Notes under the pieces: model-generated
Databases searched by the model: none
Told to the model about the DNA's origin: nothing
What the model saw: the letters and a program-made list of their open reading frames with translations, nothing else
Part shown: positions 1 through 9,671 of the stretch, in pieces
How positions within the stretch are numbered: the stretch's first letter is position 1
Layout: each line of letters begins with the position of its first letter
Translations under genes and position numbers: made by a program
Assembly: GCF_000344155.1 (NCBI RefSeq)
Contig: NZ_BAOQ01000022.1
Location: 46,468 to 110,467, forward strand
DNA length: 64,000 bases
Source of the DNA: Gordonia paraffinivorans NBRC 108238
Lineage (GTDB): Bacteria; Actinomycetota; Actinomycetes; Mycobacteriales; Mycobacteriaceae
Direction of reading: 5' to 3'

Positions 1-21
1 CCGGCACGCGGGCTCTCCCAG

Positions 22-1476
22 ATGGTCAGGGGCCTCGGTGCCCTCGACGCCGAGATCTACGAGAGCATCGCCCGCTCGCCCAGCCCGCTGCTCGACACGA
101 CCATGCCGGTGCTGTCCCGGGCCGCCGATCACTCGAAGCTCTGGATGGCGATCGCCGCCGGCCTCGCGATGTCCGGTCGACCGTCCCTGCAACGCGGTGC
201 GGCTCGAGGGATGGCGTCGCTGGCGGTGACGAGCCTGGTGACCAATCAGGGCGCCAAGCGGATCCGACGCCGTGCGCGGCCTTCTCCGGGGCTGATCCCG
301 CTCCCCCGCCGAGGGCGCCGGCAACCGACGTCCAACTCCCTGCCGTCCGGACACTCCGCCAGCGCAGCGGCTTTCGCGGTCGGCGTCGCCATCGAGAGCC
401 CGCCCGCCGGGCTACTCCTGTCTGCTCTGGCGGGGCTCGTCGGCCTGTCCCGCATCGCGACGGGCGCACACTACCCAGGCGACGTCGTCATCGGCCTGGG
501 CATCGGTGCCACGATCGCCACGATCGGCGCTCGGATCGTCCCGCCCATCACCGAACCCTCGCTGTCGCTTGCCGATCCGTGGATCGTCGACACCGGCGCG
601 CGCCCGGACGGACGGGGTCTCGTCGTCGTGGTGAATCCGGCGTCCGCGGACGGCGAGGGACGCCGCGTCCTGGCCGAGATCCGCGCGGCGCTCCCCGCCG
701 CCGAGATCGTCGAGCTCGGGGACGCCGACGACGTGCCCGCGGTCATGGCCGACGCGGCGTCGAGGGCCGAGGTGCTCGGGGTCGCCGGCGGCGACGGCAC
801 CGTGGCCTCCGCTGCGGCCGAGGCGATCGGCGCCGGGATTCCGCTCGCGGTGTTCCCCGCCGGCACGTTCAACCACTTCGCGCGCGACATCGGATGTGCG
901 ACGGTGTCCGACACCGTCGCGGCGGTGGCCTCGGGTTCGGGCTCACGCGTCGACGTCGTGTGGCTCAACGATTCTCGACTCATCCTCAACACGGCCGGCG
1001 CGGGCGCTCACCCGCACTTCGTCCGGGTCCGCGAACGGTTGCGTCATCGGATCAGCCGTCCCCTGGCGACCGCCACCGCGGTCTTCCGCGTGCTCCGAAA
1101 GGACCCGAGCGTCCGGATAGAGGTGGACGGGCGGGTGAGCGAGGTCTCGCTGTTCCTTCTCGGGAACTCGGTCTACCAGCCGACCGGATTCGTGCCGACG
1201 CGGCGTCTCCGACTCGACGACGGTCTACTCGACGTCCGCTACCTCGAAGCCGGCGGGAATCGGTCGACGGTCCGGCTGTTCGCCGCGCTGGCCGCCGGGC
1301 AGCTGCAGCGCTCGCGGCTCTATCACGAGATGCAGGTCCCCGAGTTCGCCTTCCGGAGCGTGGACGGCCCGATCGCGCTGTCGCACGACGGCGAGGTCGA
1401 GCAGACGCTCACCGAGGCCCGATTACGCGTGGACTATCGCAAGCTGGTCGTCTGTCGGCCCGCGCAGGTCCTCTGA
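22..1476 (+). CDS. PAP2 phosphatase / diacylglycerol kinase-like fusion protein
   Basis: Two-domain lipid enzyme. Residues 1-170 form a PAP2 phosphatase domain with its three motifs: K79-x6-RP87, PSGHS at 108-112, and SR(143)-x5-H150 in SRIATGAH; several hydrophobic helices place it in the membrane. Residues about 198-484 are a diacylglycerol kinase/LCB5-type domain with the nucleotide-binding GGDGT at 256-260 and PAGTFNHFARD at 279-289. The pairing implies handling of lipid phosphates on one chain, but the exact substrate cannot be read from sequence. The frame is open to the left edge of the window, so the ATG at 22 may not be the true start and a few N-terminal residues could be missing. 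It ends in a strong terminator shared with the convergent ctaF. Confidence 0.85.
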   Translation: MVRGLGALDAEIYESIARSPSPLLDTTMPVLSRAADHSKLWMAIAAGLAMSGRPSLQRGAARGMASLAVTSLVTNQGAKRIRRRARPSPGLIPLPRRGRRQPTSNSLPSGHSASAAAFAVGVAIESPPAGLLLSALAGLVGLSRIATGAHYPGDVVIGLGIGATIATIGARIVPPITEPSLSLADPWIVDTGARPDGRGLVVVVNPASADGEGRRVLAEIRAALPAAEIVELGDADDVPAVMADAASRAEVLGVAGGDGTVASAAAEAIGAGIPLAVFPAGTFNHFARDIGCATVSDTVAAVASGSGSRVDVVWLNDSRLILNTAGAGAHPHFVRVRERLRHRISRPLATATAVFRVLRKDPSVRIEVDGRVSEVSLFLLGNSVYQPTGFVPTRRLRLDDGLLDVRYLEAGGNRSTVRLFAALAAGQLQRSRLYHEMQVPEFAFRSVDGPIALSHDGEVEQTLTEARLRVDYRKLVVCRPAQVL

Positions 1477-1544
1477 GGCTCTCTTCGGCCCCGGGAGGGC
1501 AGCTCCCCGAGGTTTCGGACACCACCCCCATGGCCCCGCATACG

Positions 1545-1579
1545 AAAGACGCCCCCACCGAGACGGTGGGGGCGTCTTT
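1545..1579. terminator. Bidirectional rho-independent terminator
   Basis: Perfect 16-bp inverted repeat, arms 1545-1560 and 1564-1579, with a GAGAC-type loop. AAA precedes and TTT closes the stem, so it has a short U tract on both strands. It separates the PAP2/DGK gene from convergent ctaF. Confidence 0.9.
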
Positions 1580-1600
1580 CGCTGATGCTCTGAGAGTGTG

Positions 1601-2017
1601 TCAGTGCTTCTCGGGACCGACGTGGTACTCGAAGACGAGTCCGGCCGCGGTGCCCATGATCACGACCACCGCGAAGATCGCGAGCCAGAAGTTGGCGCTC
1701 GCGAAGCCGACGGCGAACATCGCCGCGCCGAGCGCGATCAGGATCGGCCACCAGGAGTGCGGGCTGAAGAAGCCCAGCTCGCCTGCGCCGTCCTCGATCT
1801 CGGCATCCTCGTAGTCCTCGGGGCGGATCTCCACGCGACGCGACACGAAGCGGAAGAACGTGCCGGCGATGAGGGTCAGGCCGCCCGCGAAGAACAGACC
1901 CACGACGCCGACCCACTCGATGCCCTTGGAGGTGAACACCGTGAAGATGGTGTAGGCGACGCCGGCCAGCGCGAAGAAGGCGGTGAGCATCTCAAAGATG
2001 CGGGCCTCGATCTTCAT
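1601..2017 (-). CDS. ctaF: Cytochrome c oxidase subunit IV (actinobacterial type)
   Basis: A 138-residue membrane protein with four hydrophobic helices (about residues 7-25, 33-53, 92-108 and 110-128) and a charged loop ([18 protein letters not shown]) in the middle, matching the actinobacterial aa3 oxidase subunit IV. This is an accessory subunit of the bcc-aa3 respiratory supercomplex. It starts 2 nt after the ctaC stop on the same strand, so the two are an operon, as in mycobacteria. An SD-like AGGAGAG lies inside the end of ctaC. Confidence 0.9.
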   Translation of the reverse strand: MKIEARIFEMLTAFFALAGVAYTIFTVFTSKGIEWVGVVGLFFAGGLTLIAGTFFRFVSRRVEIRPEDYEDAEIEDGAGELGFFSPHSWWPILIALGAAMFAVGFASANFWLAIFAVVVIMGTAAGLVFEYHVGPEKH

Positions 2018-2019
2018 CG

Positions 2020-3189
2020 TCAGCTCTCCTTCTTGGTGCAGTTGGGGAGGGTCGTGTCATTCGGGTTGCCGGTGGCGGTCGCCGAGCCGTCGCTCTTGCG
2101 GCGGGTGTCGAACGGAGCCGTCACGACCGAACCCGGGACCTGGCAGATGGCCTGCAGCGCCTCGGCGTTGGTGGCCTTCGGGTTGGCCTGGCGGAAGCGG
2201 ATGTAGGACTCGAAGTCCTCGGGCGACACCGCGCGGATCTCGAAGTTCATCATCGAGTGGTAGGTGCCGCACATCTCGGCGCAGCGGCCCACGAAGGCGC
2301 CGGTGCGATCGATCGAGCTGATCTGGAAGATCGGGTCGCTGGCGTTCTCCTTGGGGAACGGCAGGACGTCGCGCTTGTACAGGAACTCCGGGACCCAGAA
2401 CGAGTGGATCACGTCGCCCGACGCGAGGTCGAACTCGATGCGCTTGCCGGTCGGCAGGACCAGAACCGGGATCTCGGTCGAGGTGCCGACGGTCTCGATC
2501 TTGTTGAACTTCAGGTAGTCGCGGACGTCATCGTCGCGACCGCCGGCGGGACCGGGCAGCTCGCCGCCGTGCTCACCCTCGACCTCGGGCTCGGCCTCGA
2601 CCTCGCCGTCGCGCTGCGCCTGCAGCTGGAACGGGTTGCCGTCGGCCTCGAAGCCGTTGTAGGTGGTGCCGTCGTCGAAGATGACCTTGTTGTAGCCGAA
2701 CTTCCAGTTCCACTGGAATGCGGTGACGTCGACGACGACCTTGGAGTCGTCGTTCTTCGCCTCGACGTCGTTCTGGACGATCACGGTGAAGTAGAACAGC
2801 ACCGCGATGATCACGAACGGGATCGCCGTGTAGGTGAGCTCCAGCGGGACGTTGTACGCGGTCTGACGCGGGAACACGCCCTTCTTGGCGTCATTCGCCC
2901 GATGGAAAGTGATGGTCCAGAAGATCAGGGCCCAGACCAGAATGCCCATCAACAGTGCGGCGATGACCGACCAGGTCCAGAGGTCGACCATCTCCTTGCC
3001 CTGGGGCGTGATGCCCTCCGGCCAACCGAAACGCATCGCCTCACTGGCGTCGCATCCCGACATCAGCAGAGCGCCGAGTCCGAGAGCGGCGACCACTCCC
3101 AGTCGCTTCATCGCCCGCGACGCAGATGAGACACGCCGCGCTCGGGGCCGTCCACCGTGTGCCAATTTCACGCCTTCCTGCTCGCTCAC
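2020..3189 (-). CDS. ctaC: Cytochrome c oxidase subunit II (lipoprotein)
   Basis: Carries electrons from cytochrome c (or the fused cc heads of complex III) to the aa3 oxidase through the binuclear CuA centre. The CuA ligands are visible in HSFWVPEF and in [16 protein letters not shown] (C-x3-C-x3-H-x2-M). Two transmembrane helices precede the periplasmic cupredoxin domain. A lipobox LMSGC follows the [14 protein letters not shown] signal segment. The start is uncertain: GTG at 3189 has GAGGG 5 nt upstream and gives 389 aa; an ATG at 3111 begins exactly at the signal peptide. An open frame reaches further upstream but into the divergent promoter region. Residues about 150-185 are an acidic insertion ([16 protein letters not shown]) typical of actinobacterial CtaC. 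Confidence 0.88.
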   Translation of the reverse strand: MSEQEGVKLAHGGRPRARRVSSASRAMKRLGVVAALGLGALLMSGCDASEAMRFGWPEGITPQGKEMVDLWTWSVIAALLMGILVWALIFWTITFHRANDAKKGVFPRQTAYNVPLELTYTAIPFVIIAVLFYFTVIVQNDVEAKNDDSKVVVDVTAFQWNWKFGYNKVIFDDGTTYNGFEADGNPFQLQAQRDGEVEAEPEVEGEHGGELPGPAGGRDDDVRDYLKFNKIETVGTSTEIPVLVLPTGKRIEFDLASGDVIHSFWVPEFLYKRDVLPFPKENASDPIFQISSIDRTGAFVGRCAEMCGTYHSMMNFEIRAVSPEDFESYIRFRQANPKATNAEALQAICQVPGSVVTAPFDTRRKSDGSATATGNPNDTTLPNCTKKES

Positions 3190-3280
3190 CGGCGCCCTCG
3201 CGCCGTGGTGAGTGCATGCCACATGACCTGCACAGGGCAAGTACCGGCCGCACACATACGACCAAGTCTTGCACCTAGTA

Positions 3281-3293
3281 CTACGCAGCGTAG
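3281..3293. promoter_or_regulatory. Palindrome in the ctaC-asnB divergent promoter region
   Basis: CTACGC-A-GCGTAG is a perfect 6+1+6 inverted repeat midway between the divergent ctaC and asnB genes. It could be an operator, but there is no functional evidence beyond symmetry and position. Confidence 0.3.
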
Positions 3294-3448
3294 ACCAACC
3301 GGCGGAAGCTTTCGTGATTGGGTCTTGATCCGGTCGTGTCAGGGCACGCCAGATCGGAATCCCGCTGGTCGCTCAGGCATACTCGGACGCGACCCGGCGA
3401 CGAGCCGGGCACTCGATTCGCCTGCGAAAAGATTGGGGACTAGCCAAC

Positions 3449-5374
3449 GTGTGTGGTCTGCTCGGCCTTCTGACATCCGACCGGACGGCCGCCGAGGTCG
3501 TCGACGCGGTGGCGACGGCCTCGCACTGCATGCGGCATCGCGGCCCGGACGAACCGGGCACCTGGCACGACGAGGACATCGTCTTCGGGTTCAACCGGCT
3601 GTCGATCATCGACATCGAGCACTCCCACCAGCCCCTGCGGTGGGGCCCGCCGGAGAATCCCGAGCGATACGCCCTGGTCTTCAACGGCGAGATCTACAAC
3701 TACCTGGAGATCCGCGAGGAACTCGCCCGCGACGAGGGCGCGACCTTCCGCACCGAGGGCGACGGCGAGGCCATCGTCGCGGCCTTCCACCACTGGGGCC
3801 CGGACGCGGTCCGGCGGTTGCGCGGCATGTTCGCCTTCGCCATCTGGGACACCGAGAACCGATCGCTGTTCCTGGCGCGCGATCCGTTCGGCATCAAGCC
3901 GCTGTTCGTCGCCACCGGCCCGGGCGGGCTCGTCTTCGGCAGTGAGAAGAAGAGCCTGCTCGAGCTGATCGAGCGCGTCGGGCTCGGCAAGGAGCTCGAT
4001 CCGCGCGCCATCGAGCACTACACGGTGCTGCAGTACGTCCCCGAGCCGGAGACCGTCCACACGTCGATCCGCCGGCTCGAGTCCGGGTGCCACGCGACGG
4101 CGACCCCCGGCAGCCCGCTGTCGGTGCGGCGCTACTTCACCCCGCAGTTCGGCGTGAAGCCGTTCACCGACGCGACGCGGCAGAAGCGGTACGACGAGAT
4201 CGCCGACGTGCTGGCCGACTCGGTGGCCAAGCACATGCGCGCCGACGTGACCGTCGGTTCGTTCCTGTCGGGCGGCATCGACTCGACGGCCATCGCCGCC
4301 CTGGCGATCCGGCACAACCCGGACCTGATCACGTTCACCACCGGCTTCGAGCGCGAGGGGTACTCGGAGATCGACGTCGCGGCGGAGTCGGCCGAGGCGA
4401 TCGGCGCGCGCCACGTCGTCAAGGTCGTCAGCCCGTCGGAGTTCATCGAGGCCCTGCCGGCGATCGTCTGGTACCTCGACGACCCCGTCGCCGACCCGGC
4501 CCTGGTCCCCCTCTACTTCGTCGCGGCCGAGGCCCGCAAGCACGTCAAGGTGGTGCTGTCCGGCGAGGGCGCCGACGAGTTGTTCGGCGGCTACACCATC
4601 TACAAGGAGCCGCTGTCGCTCGCGGCCTTCGACCGTCTCCCCCGCTCCCTGCGCCGCCTGGCCGGCAAGGTCTCCGATCGAATCCCGGAGGGCACCCGCG
4701 GAAAGAGCCTGCTGCATCGCGGATCGCTGACCCTGGAGGAGCGCTACTACGGCAACGCCCGCAGCTTCGACGACGCACGGCTGCGCGCCGTCCTGCGCGA
4801 CTACCGGCCGGAGTGGACCCACACCGACGTCACCGCCCCGATCTACCGGATGAGCGAGGGCTGGGATCCGGTGGCGCGCATGCAGCACCTCGACCTGTTC
4901 ACCTGGCTGCGCGGCGACATCCTGGTCAAGGCCGACAAGATCACGATGGCCAACTCCCTCGAGTTGCGTGTGCCGTTCCTGGACCCGGAGGTGTTCGCGG
5001 TCGCCGAGCGCCTCCCCCACGACGAGAAGATCGCGCACGGCACCACCAAGTACGCGCTGCGCAAGGCGCTCGAGCAGATCGTCCCGGCGCACGTGCTGCA
5101 TCGCAAGAAGCTCGGCTTCCCGGTGCCGATCAGGCATTGGCTGGCCGGCACCGAGATGTACGACTGGGCGCACGACGTCATCACCAAGAGCCAGACCGAC
5201 CACATCTTCGACAAGGCCGCGGTCATCAAGATGCTCGAGGAGCACCGCGAGGGCGAGGTCGACAACAGCCGCCGCCTGTGGACCGTCCTGATCTTCATGC
5301 TGTGGCACGGCATCTTCGTCGAGGGGACGATCGTGCCGCAGATCGTCGACCACACCTACCCGGTTCGGCTGTAG
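3449..5374 (+). CDS. asnB: Asparagine synthetase, glutamine-hydrolysing
   Basis: Makes asparagine from aspartate, glutamine and ATP. The start is a GTG followed directly by TGT, so the mature protein begins with Cys2, the N-terminal nucleophile of the class II glutaminase domain (about residues 1-200, with RHRGPDEP and FNGEIYNY). The synthetase half (about 230-600) has the pyrophosphate-loop SGGIDS at 274-279 and the LSGEGADELFGGY motif. Its 641 aa match actinobacterial AsnB. The position next to ctaC and adoK is the same as Rv2201. GGGGA about 11 nt upstream is a weak ribosome site. Confidence 0.94.
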   Translation: MCGLLGLLTSDRTAAEVVDAVATASHCMRHRGPDEPGTWHDEDIVFGFNRLSIIDIEHSHQPLRWGPPENPERYALVFNGEIYNYLEIREELARDEGATFRTEGDGEAIVAAFHHWGPDAVRRLRGMFAFAIWDTENRSLFLARDPFGIKPLFVATGPGGLVFGSEKKSLLELIERVGLGKELDPRAIEHYTVLQYVPEPETVHTSIRRLESGCHATATPGSPLSVRRYFTPQFGVKPFTDATRQKRYDEIADVLADSVAKHMRADVTVGSFLSGGIDSTAIAALAIRHNPDLITFTTGFEREGYSEIDVAAESAEAIGARHVVKVVSPSEFIEALPAIVWYLDDPVADPALVPLYFVAAEARKHVKVVLSGEGADELFGGYTIYKEPLSLAAFDRLPRSLRRLAGKVSDRIPEGTRGKSLLHRGSLTLEERYYGNARSFDDARLRAVLRDYRPEWTHTDVTAPIYRMSEGWDPVARMQHLDLFTWLRGDILVKADKITMANSLELRVPFLDPEVFAVAERLPHDEKIAHGTTKYALRKALEQIVPAHVLHRKKLGFPVPIRHWLAGTEMYDWAHDVITKSQTDHIFDKAAVIKMLEEHREGEVDNSRRLWTVLIFMLWHGIFVEGTIVPQIVDHTYPVRL

Positions 5375-5492
5375 CGCCCGGCCTCACGCCGAGACCCCCC
5401 CGGAAGACGCCCTCCACAGGCCTGCCGACGCCGATGCGTCGTTCGCGGGCCTCCCGAGGACCGAATCCGGGGGCGGTTTCGTCTCGTGCGAC

Positions 5493-5807
5493 TCAGTGGG
5501 CGAGCTTCAGCCCGATCACCCCGCCGACGATCATCACCAGACACAGGACCTTGACGACGGACAGGGTCTGTTCGCCCGTCATCGCGGCGTAGACGACGGT
5601 GAGGGTCGCACCGATCCCGACCCAGACGGCGTATGCGGTGCCGACCGGCAGTTCCCGCATCGCGTAGGCCAGGCCACCCATGCTCGCGGCCAGCGCCACG
5701 AAGAAGATCGCCGTCGGCACGAGCTTGGTGAAGCCCTCGGACCTGCCGAGCGCGGTGGCCCACACCGCTTCGAGAACACCGGAGATCACCAGGACCAGCC
5801 AGGACAC
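5493..5807 (-). CDS. sugE: SMR-family guanidinium exporter (SugE/Gdx type)
   Basis: A 104-residue small multidrug resistance protein with four transmembrane helices. It resembles the SugE/Gdx branch rather than EmrE: it starts VSWLVLVISGVLEAVWA, with the essential central glutamate at position 13, and has PVGTAYAVWVGIGA in helix 3. Gdx proteins are dual-topology dimers that exchange guanidinium for protons. GTG at 5807 is preceded by a strong GAGGAGG 5 nt upstream. A guanidine-III riboswitch ends one nucleotide before that SD, which is strong contextual support for guanidinium as the substrate. A longer open frame continues upstream but is a shadow of adoK. Confidence 0.93.
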   Translation of the reverse strand: MSWLVLVISGVLEAVWATALGRSEGFTKLVPTAIFFVALAASMGGLAYAMRELPVGTAYAVWVGIGATLTVVYAAMTGEQTLSVVKVLCLVMIVGGVIGLKLAH

Positions 5808-5819
5808 GACAACCTCCTC

Positions 5820-5861
5820 GGGCCGTCTTGTCGCGTTCCGGGTACGGCACCCCTCGTCCGG
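5820..5861 (-). promoter_or_regulatory. Guanidine-III (ykkC-III) riboswitch
   Basis: On the minus strand the segment reads CCGGACGAGG, then GGTGCCGTACCCGG, a short variable AACGC, then GACAAGACGGC. This is the conserved core of the guanidine-III class. CCGG at 5858-5861 pairs with the CCGG of TACCCGG, and GCCGT pairs with the terminal ACGGC to form the H-type pseudoknot. The 3' strand of the pseudoknot lies directly against the GAGGAGG ribosome site at 5813-5819, so ligand-dependent control of translation is the simplest reading. Confidence 0.92.
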
Positions 5862-5960
5862 GAGTCCAGGTGGGCGGACTCTGGCTCCACGTTGGCACAT
5901 CGCCGCTCCACCCGGCAATGTCAGGCCGGTCACCGGCGTCGCACCCGGCGGACGACGGAA

Positions 5961-6009
5961 AACGGGTGGCACGGGCCCCGGTCGGACGCCGGGGCACATG
6001 CCACCCGTT
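5961..6009 (-). terminator. Terminator of adoK
   Basis: Perfect 11-bp outer stem (AACGGGTGGCA at 5961-5971 with TGCCACCCGTT at 5999-6009) and an inner 7-bp stem (5975-5981 with 5989-5995), just past the adoK stop codon. There is no long U tract. Confidence 0.75.
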
Positions 6010-6022
6010 CGGTGGGTTCGGA

Positions 6023-7039
<1,017 letters not shown>

Positions 7040-7065
7040 CTACCCAACCGGTCCCGCCAGACGAC

Positions 7066-7098
7066 ACCGGCCGCGTCCCGAGGTGGGACGCGGCCGGT
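7066..7098 (-). terminator. Terminator downstream of the Fe-S carrier gene
   Basis: Perfect 14-bp stem, ACCGGCCGCGTCCC at 7066-7079 and GGGACGCGGCCGGT at 7085-7098, with the 5-nt loop GAGGT. It lies 39 nt past the stop codon of the minus-strand gene. Confidence 0.85.
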
Positions 7099-7136
7099 TG
7101 ACGGTCGACGGCGCGAGGCCGTCGTGAGGGAGAAAC

Positions 7137-7490
7137 TCAGTTGAACGAGTCGCCGCAGGCGCAGCTGCCCGTCGCGTTCGGGTTGTCGATGGTGAAACCC
7201 TGCTTCTCGATGGTGTCGACGAAGTCGATCGTCGCGCCCTGCACGTACGGGGCGCTCATGCGGTCGACGGCCAGCGTGACGCCGCCGAAGTCGGCGGTGA
7301 GGTCACCGTCGAGGGTGCGGTCGTCGAAGAACAGCTGGTAGCGCAGGCCGGCACATCCACCGGGCTGCACGGCGATACGCAGTGCCAGGTCGTCGCGACC
7401 CTCCTGATCGAGCAGTGCCTTCGCCTTGGCGGCGGCTGCGTCGGTGAGGATGACGCCGGTGGCAGTACCCGTTTCGTTCTGCACGGTCAT
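7137..7490 (-). CDS. A-type iron-sulfur cluster carrier (HesB/IscA/ErpA family)
   Basis: A 117-aa protein with the A-type carrier fold: ILTDAAAAKAKALL at the start, PGGCAGLRYQLFF in the middle and the C-terminal SCACGDSF. The three conserved cysteines (one in GGCAG, two in CAC) bind or transfer Fe-S clusters. It corresponds to Rv2204c. Downstream lipoyl synthase in this window is a plausible client, by inference only. ATG at 7490 was chosen because an AGGAG lies 5-6 nt upstream and the family begins here; the frame is open 27 codons further. Confidence 0.92.
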   Translation of the reverse strand: MTVQNETGTATGVILTDAAAAKAKALLDQEGRDDLALRIAVQPGGCAGLRYQLFFDDRTLDGDLTADFGGVTLAVDRMSAPYVQGATIDFVDTIEKQGFTIDNPNATGSCACGDSFN

Positions 7491-7719
7491 AGATGCTCCT
7501 GTTGTGGTGTGGTCCCGGGATGGGCTCGTCCCAGCGCCTCGGCGTGGTGCCCGAAGCGAGGAGACACGCACCGTTCGCCGGGAGGTCGACCGGTTGTGCC
7601 CGTGACTACAACCGTACCCCTCGACGCGGTATTCCCGCCCATTCGCTCCAGGGTTTGCCGACGTCGGGCCGCTGGTCCCGGCGCTCCCGGCTCAGGAACC
7701 GGGACCGCCGTGGCGCCGG

Positions 7720-8790
7720 TCAGTCCCCCATCGACGCCGCCACCCCGGCCGCGAGCCTTCCGAGCTGGTTCTCCGCATCCTTCATCGCGACCTCCACAGA
7801 GCCGGCGACGTCGACGATCGCGTGGGCCCCGGCGATGCCTGCCGCGGCGATCTCCTCCGGCGTGAGGGTCACCTGCCCGGCCAGCACCAGGGTCGTCGCC
7901 CCCGCGCCGCCCGCCCCGACGGTCTTCGCCAGCGAGTGCAGCGCCGAGACCACCTTGCCCCGCAGGGTCTGGGAGTCGAATTTCCCCTCTCCGGTGACGA
8001 CCAGGTCCGACGCCGCGACCTCGGCCTCCAGCCCGGTCGCCTCGGCGACGACGGTCGCGCCCGACACCCGCGTCCCGCCGAGGGCGATGAGTGCGGCGCC
8101 GAGGCCTCCCGCGGCACCGGCACCGGCATCGCCGGTGATGTCGCGGCCCGCGATCCCGCTCAGCACCGACGCCCACTCGGCCAATCGCCTCTCCAGGAGT
8201 TCGACGGTGTCCGGGTCGGCACCCTTCTGCGGACCGAACACCGCCGCGGCGCCGAGCGGGCCCAGCAGCGGGTTCTCCACATCCGACGCGACGACGATCT
8301 CGACGTCGCGCACGAGCCGCGCCGCCGCCTCCGGCCCCCCGAGTGCGTCCACGAGGCCGGCACCGCCGTCGGTGGTCGCGCTGCCGCCGAGGCCCACCAC
8401 GAGGCGTCGGGCGCCCGCCGCCACCGCGGCCCGCACGAGCTCCCCCACCCCGTGGGTGGTCGCCGAGACCGCGGTGCGCGGGGTGGGCCGGCCGCCGAGC
8501 TGGTGGAGTCCGCAGGCCTGGGCGCACTCGACGTAGGCGGTCGCCGAATCCGCGTCGTGGAGCCAGCGAGCGGTGACCCCGGCGCCGAGCGGACCGTGCA
8601 CGTCCTCGGTGACGACGGTGCCGAACCTCGATGCCAGCACGTCGACGAAGCCCGGCCCGCCGTCGGACTGCGGCGCGGTCACCAGGACGTCCGACGGTCG
8701 TGCCGATCCCCAGCCACGGGCGATCGCCTGCGCGGCCGCCACCGCGGACATGGTGTCGCCGAAGGAATCCGGCGCGATCAGGACATGCAC
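7720..8790 (-). CDS. glxK: Glycerate kinase
   Basis: A 356-aa member of the GlxK/GarK glycerate kinase family, phosphorylating D-glycerate to a phosphoglycerate. Recognisable blocks are the N-terminal IAPDSFGDTMSA, the glycine-rich VVGLGGSATTDGGAGL, and DLVVTGEGKFDSQT near the C terminus. It corresponds to Rv2205c. The ATG at 8790 is preceded by GAGGAGG at about 9-10 nt, so unlike many neighbours it has a leadered start. 178 nt without a gene separate it from the divergent DUF3043 gene. Confidence 0.9.
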   Translation of the reverse strand: MHVLIAPDSFGDTMSAVAAAQAIARGWGSARPSDVLVTAPQSDGGPGFVDVLASRFGTVVTEDVHGPLGAGVTARWLHDADSATAYVECAQACGLHQLGGRPTPRTAVSATTHGVGELVRAAVAAGARRLVVGLGGSATTDGGAGLVDALGGPEAAARLVRDVEIVVASDVENPLLGPLGAAAVFGPQKGADPDTVELLERRLAEWASVLSGIAGRDITGDAGAGAAGGLGAALIALGGTRVSGATVVAEATGLEAEVAASDLVVTGEGKFDSQTLRGKVVSALHSLAKTVGAGGAGATTLVLAGQVTLTPEEIAAAGIAGAHAIVDVAGSVEVAMKDAENQLGRLAAGVAASMGD

Positions 8791-8969
8791 CCCGGCCTCC
8801 TCGCCGATCGAGGGGCGCGGTGGGCAAGCGCCGCCGACCCCGGTTCAGACCTCGAAGTATAGGAGCGCCACCGGCACCCGGCAGGGTGAGCGATCGGTCC
8901 GCCGACCGTCCCCCGGAAAGCGACGACCACGCGATTCGACCGCGATCGGCATCCCCTAGTCTCGTAGTC

Positions 8970-9668
8970 GTGAAGCTGCCATGGAAGAAGGACGAGTCGC
9001 CGGCGGAATCCGGCGACGGCTCGGTGTCCCTTGCGAAGGAGAACGAATCGACCGACACGTCGGCCGAGGAGACCTCCACGACCAAGAAGGGCAGCAAGTA
9101 CACCCCCGGCAAGGGACGCCCGACGCCCAAGCGCCGCGAGGCGGAGAACCGTCGCCGCGGTCCGGTGCCGCCGCCGCCGACGACCCGCGCCGAGGCCCGC
9201 GCGCGCCGCAAGGAACTCAAGTCGACCCTCTCCAAGGAGGAGAAGAAGGCGCTGGCCGCCGAGCGTCGTGCCAAGCGCCTCGAGCAGCGCGAGCGGATGA
9301 TGGAGGGCGACGAGGCCTTCCTCATGCCCCGCGACAAGGGTCCCGTGCGCCGCTACGCCCGCGACATCGTCGATTCCCGGCGCAACTTCGCGGGCCTGTT
9401 CATGCCGTTCGCCATCGTGCTGATCGTGCTGATGTTCCTGGTGCCCCAGCTCGCGGCGATCACCAACCTGCTGCTCCTGGCCTTCGTCGTCCTGATGGCG
9501 ATCGACGGCATCATCCTCGGCCGGATCGTGAATCGTCGTGTGGCCGAACGCTTCCCGGACACCGCAGACGGTGGTTTCAAGCTCGGCTGGTACTCGTTCA
9601 CCCGCGCCATGCAGCTGCGGAAGATGCGGGCCCCGCGGCCGATGGTCTCGCACGGCGACGAAGTCTGA
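8970..9668 (+). CDS. DUF3043 family membrane protein
   Basis: A 232-aa actinobacterial protein of unknown function, equivalent to Rv2206. The first 110 residues are hydrophilic and very rich in Lys, Arg and Glu (KKDESPAESG, RRKELKSTLSKEEKKALAAE). Two hydrophobic helices follow at about residues 145-165 and 168-185, in FAIVLIVLMFLVPQLA and LLLLAFVVLMAIDGI. The GTG at 8970 has no SD, but TAGTCT lies exactly 7 nt upstream, consistent with a leaderless mRNA. The frame is open upstream, but that part is a shadow of glxK. cobU-cobT follows after 3 nt. Confidence 0.85.
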   Translation: MKLPWKKDESPAESGDGSVSLAKENESTDTSAEETSTTKKGSKYTPGKGRPTPKRREAENRRRGPVPPPPTTRAEARARRKELKSTLSKEEKKALAAERRAKRLEQRERMMEGDEAFLMPRDKGPVRRYARDIVDSRRNFAGLFMPFAIVLIVLMFLVPQLAAITNLLLLAFVVLMAIDGIILGRIVNRRVAERFPDTADGGFKLGWYSFTRAMQLRKMRAPRPMVSHGDEV

Positions 9669-9671
9669 TCC

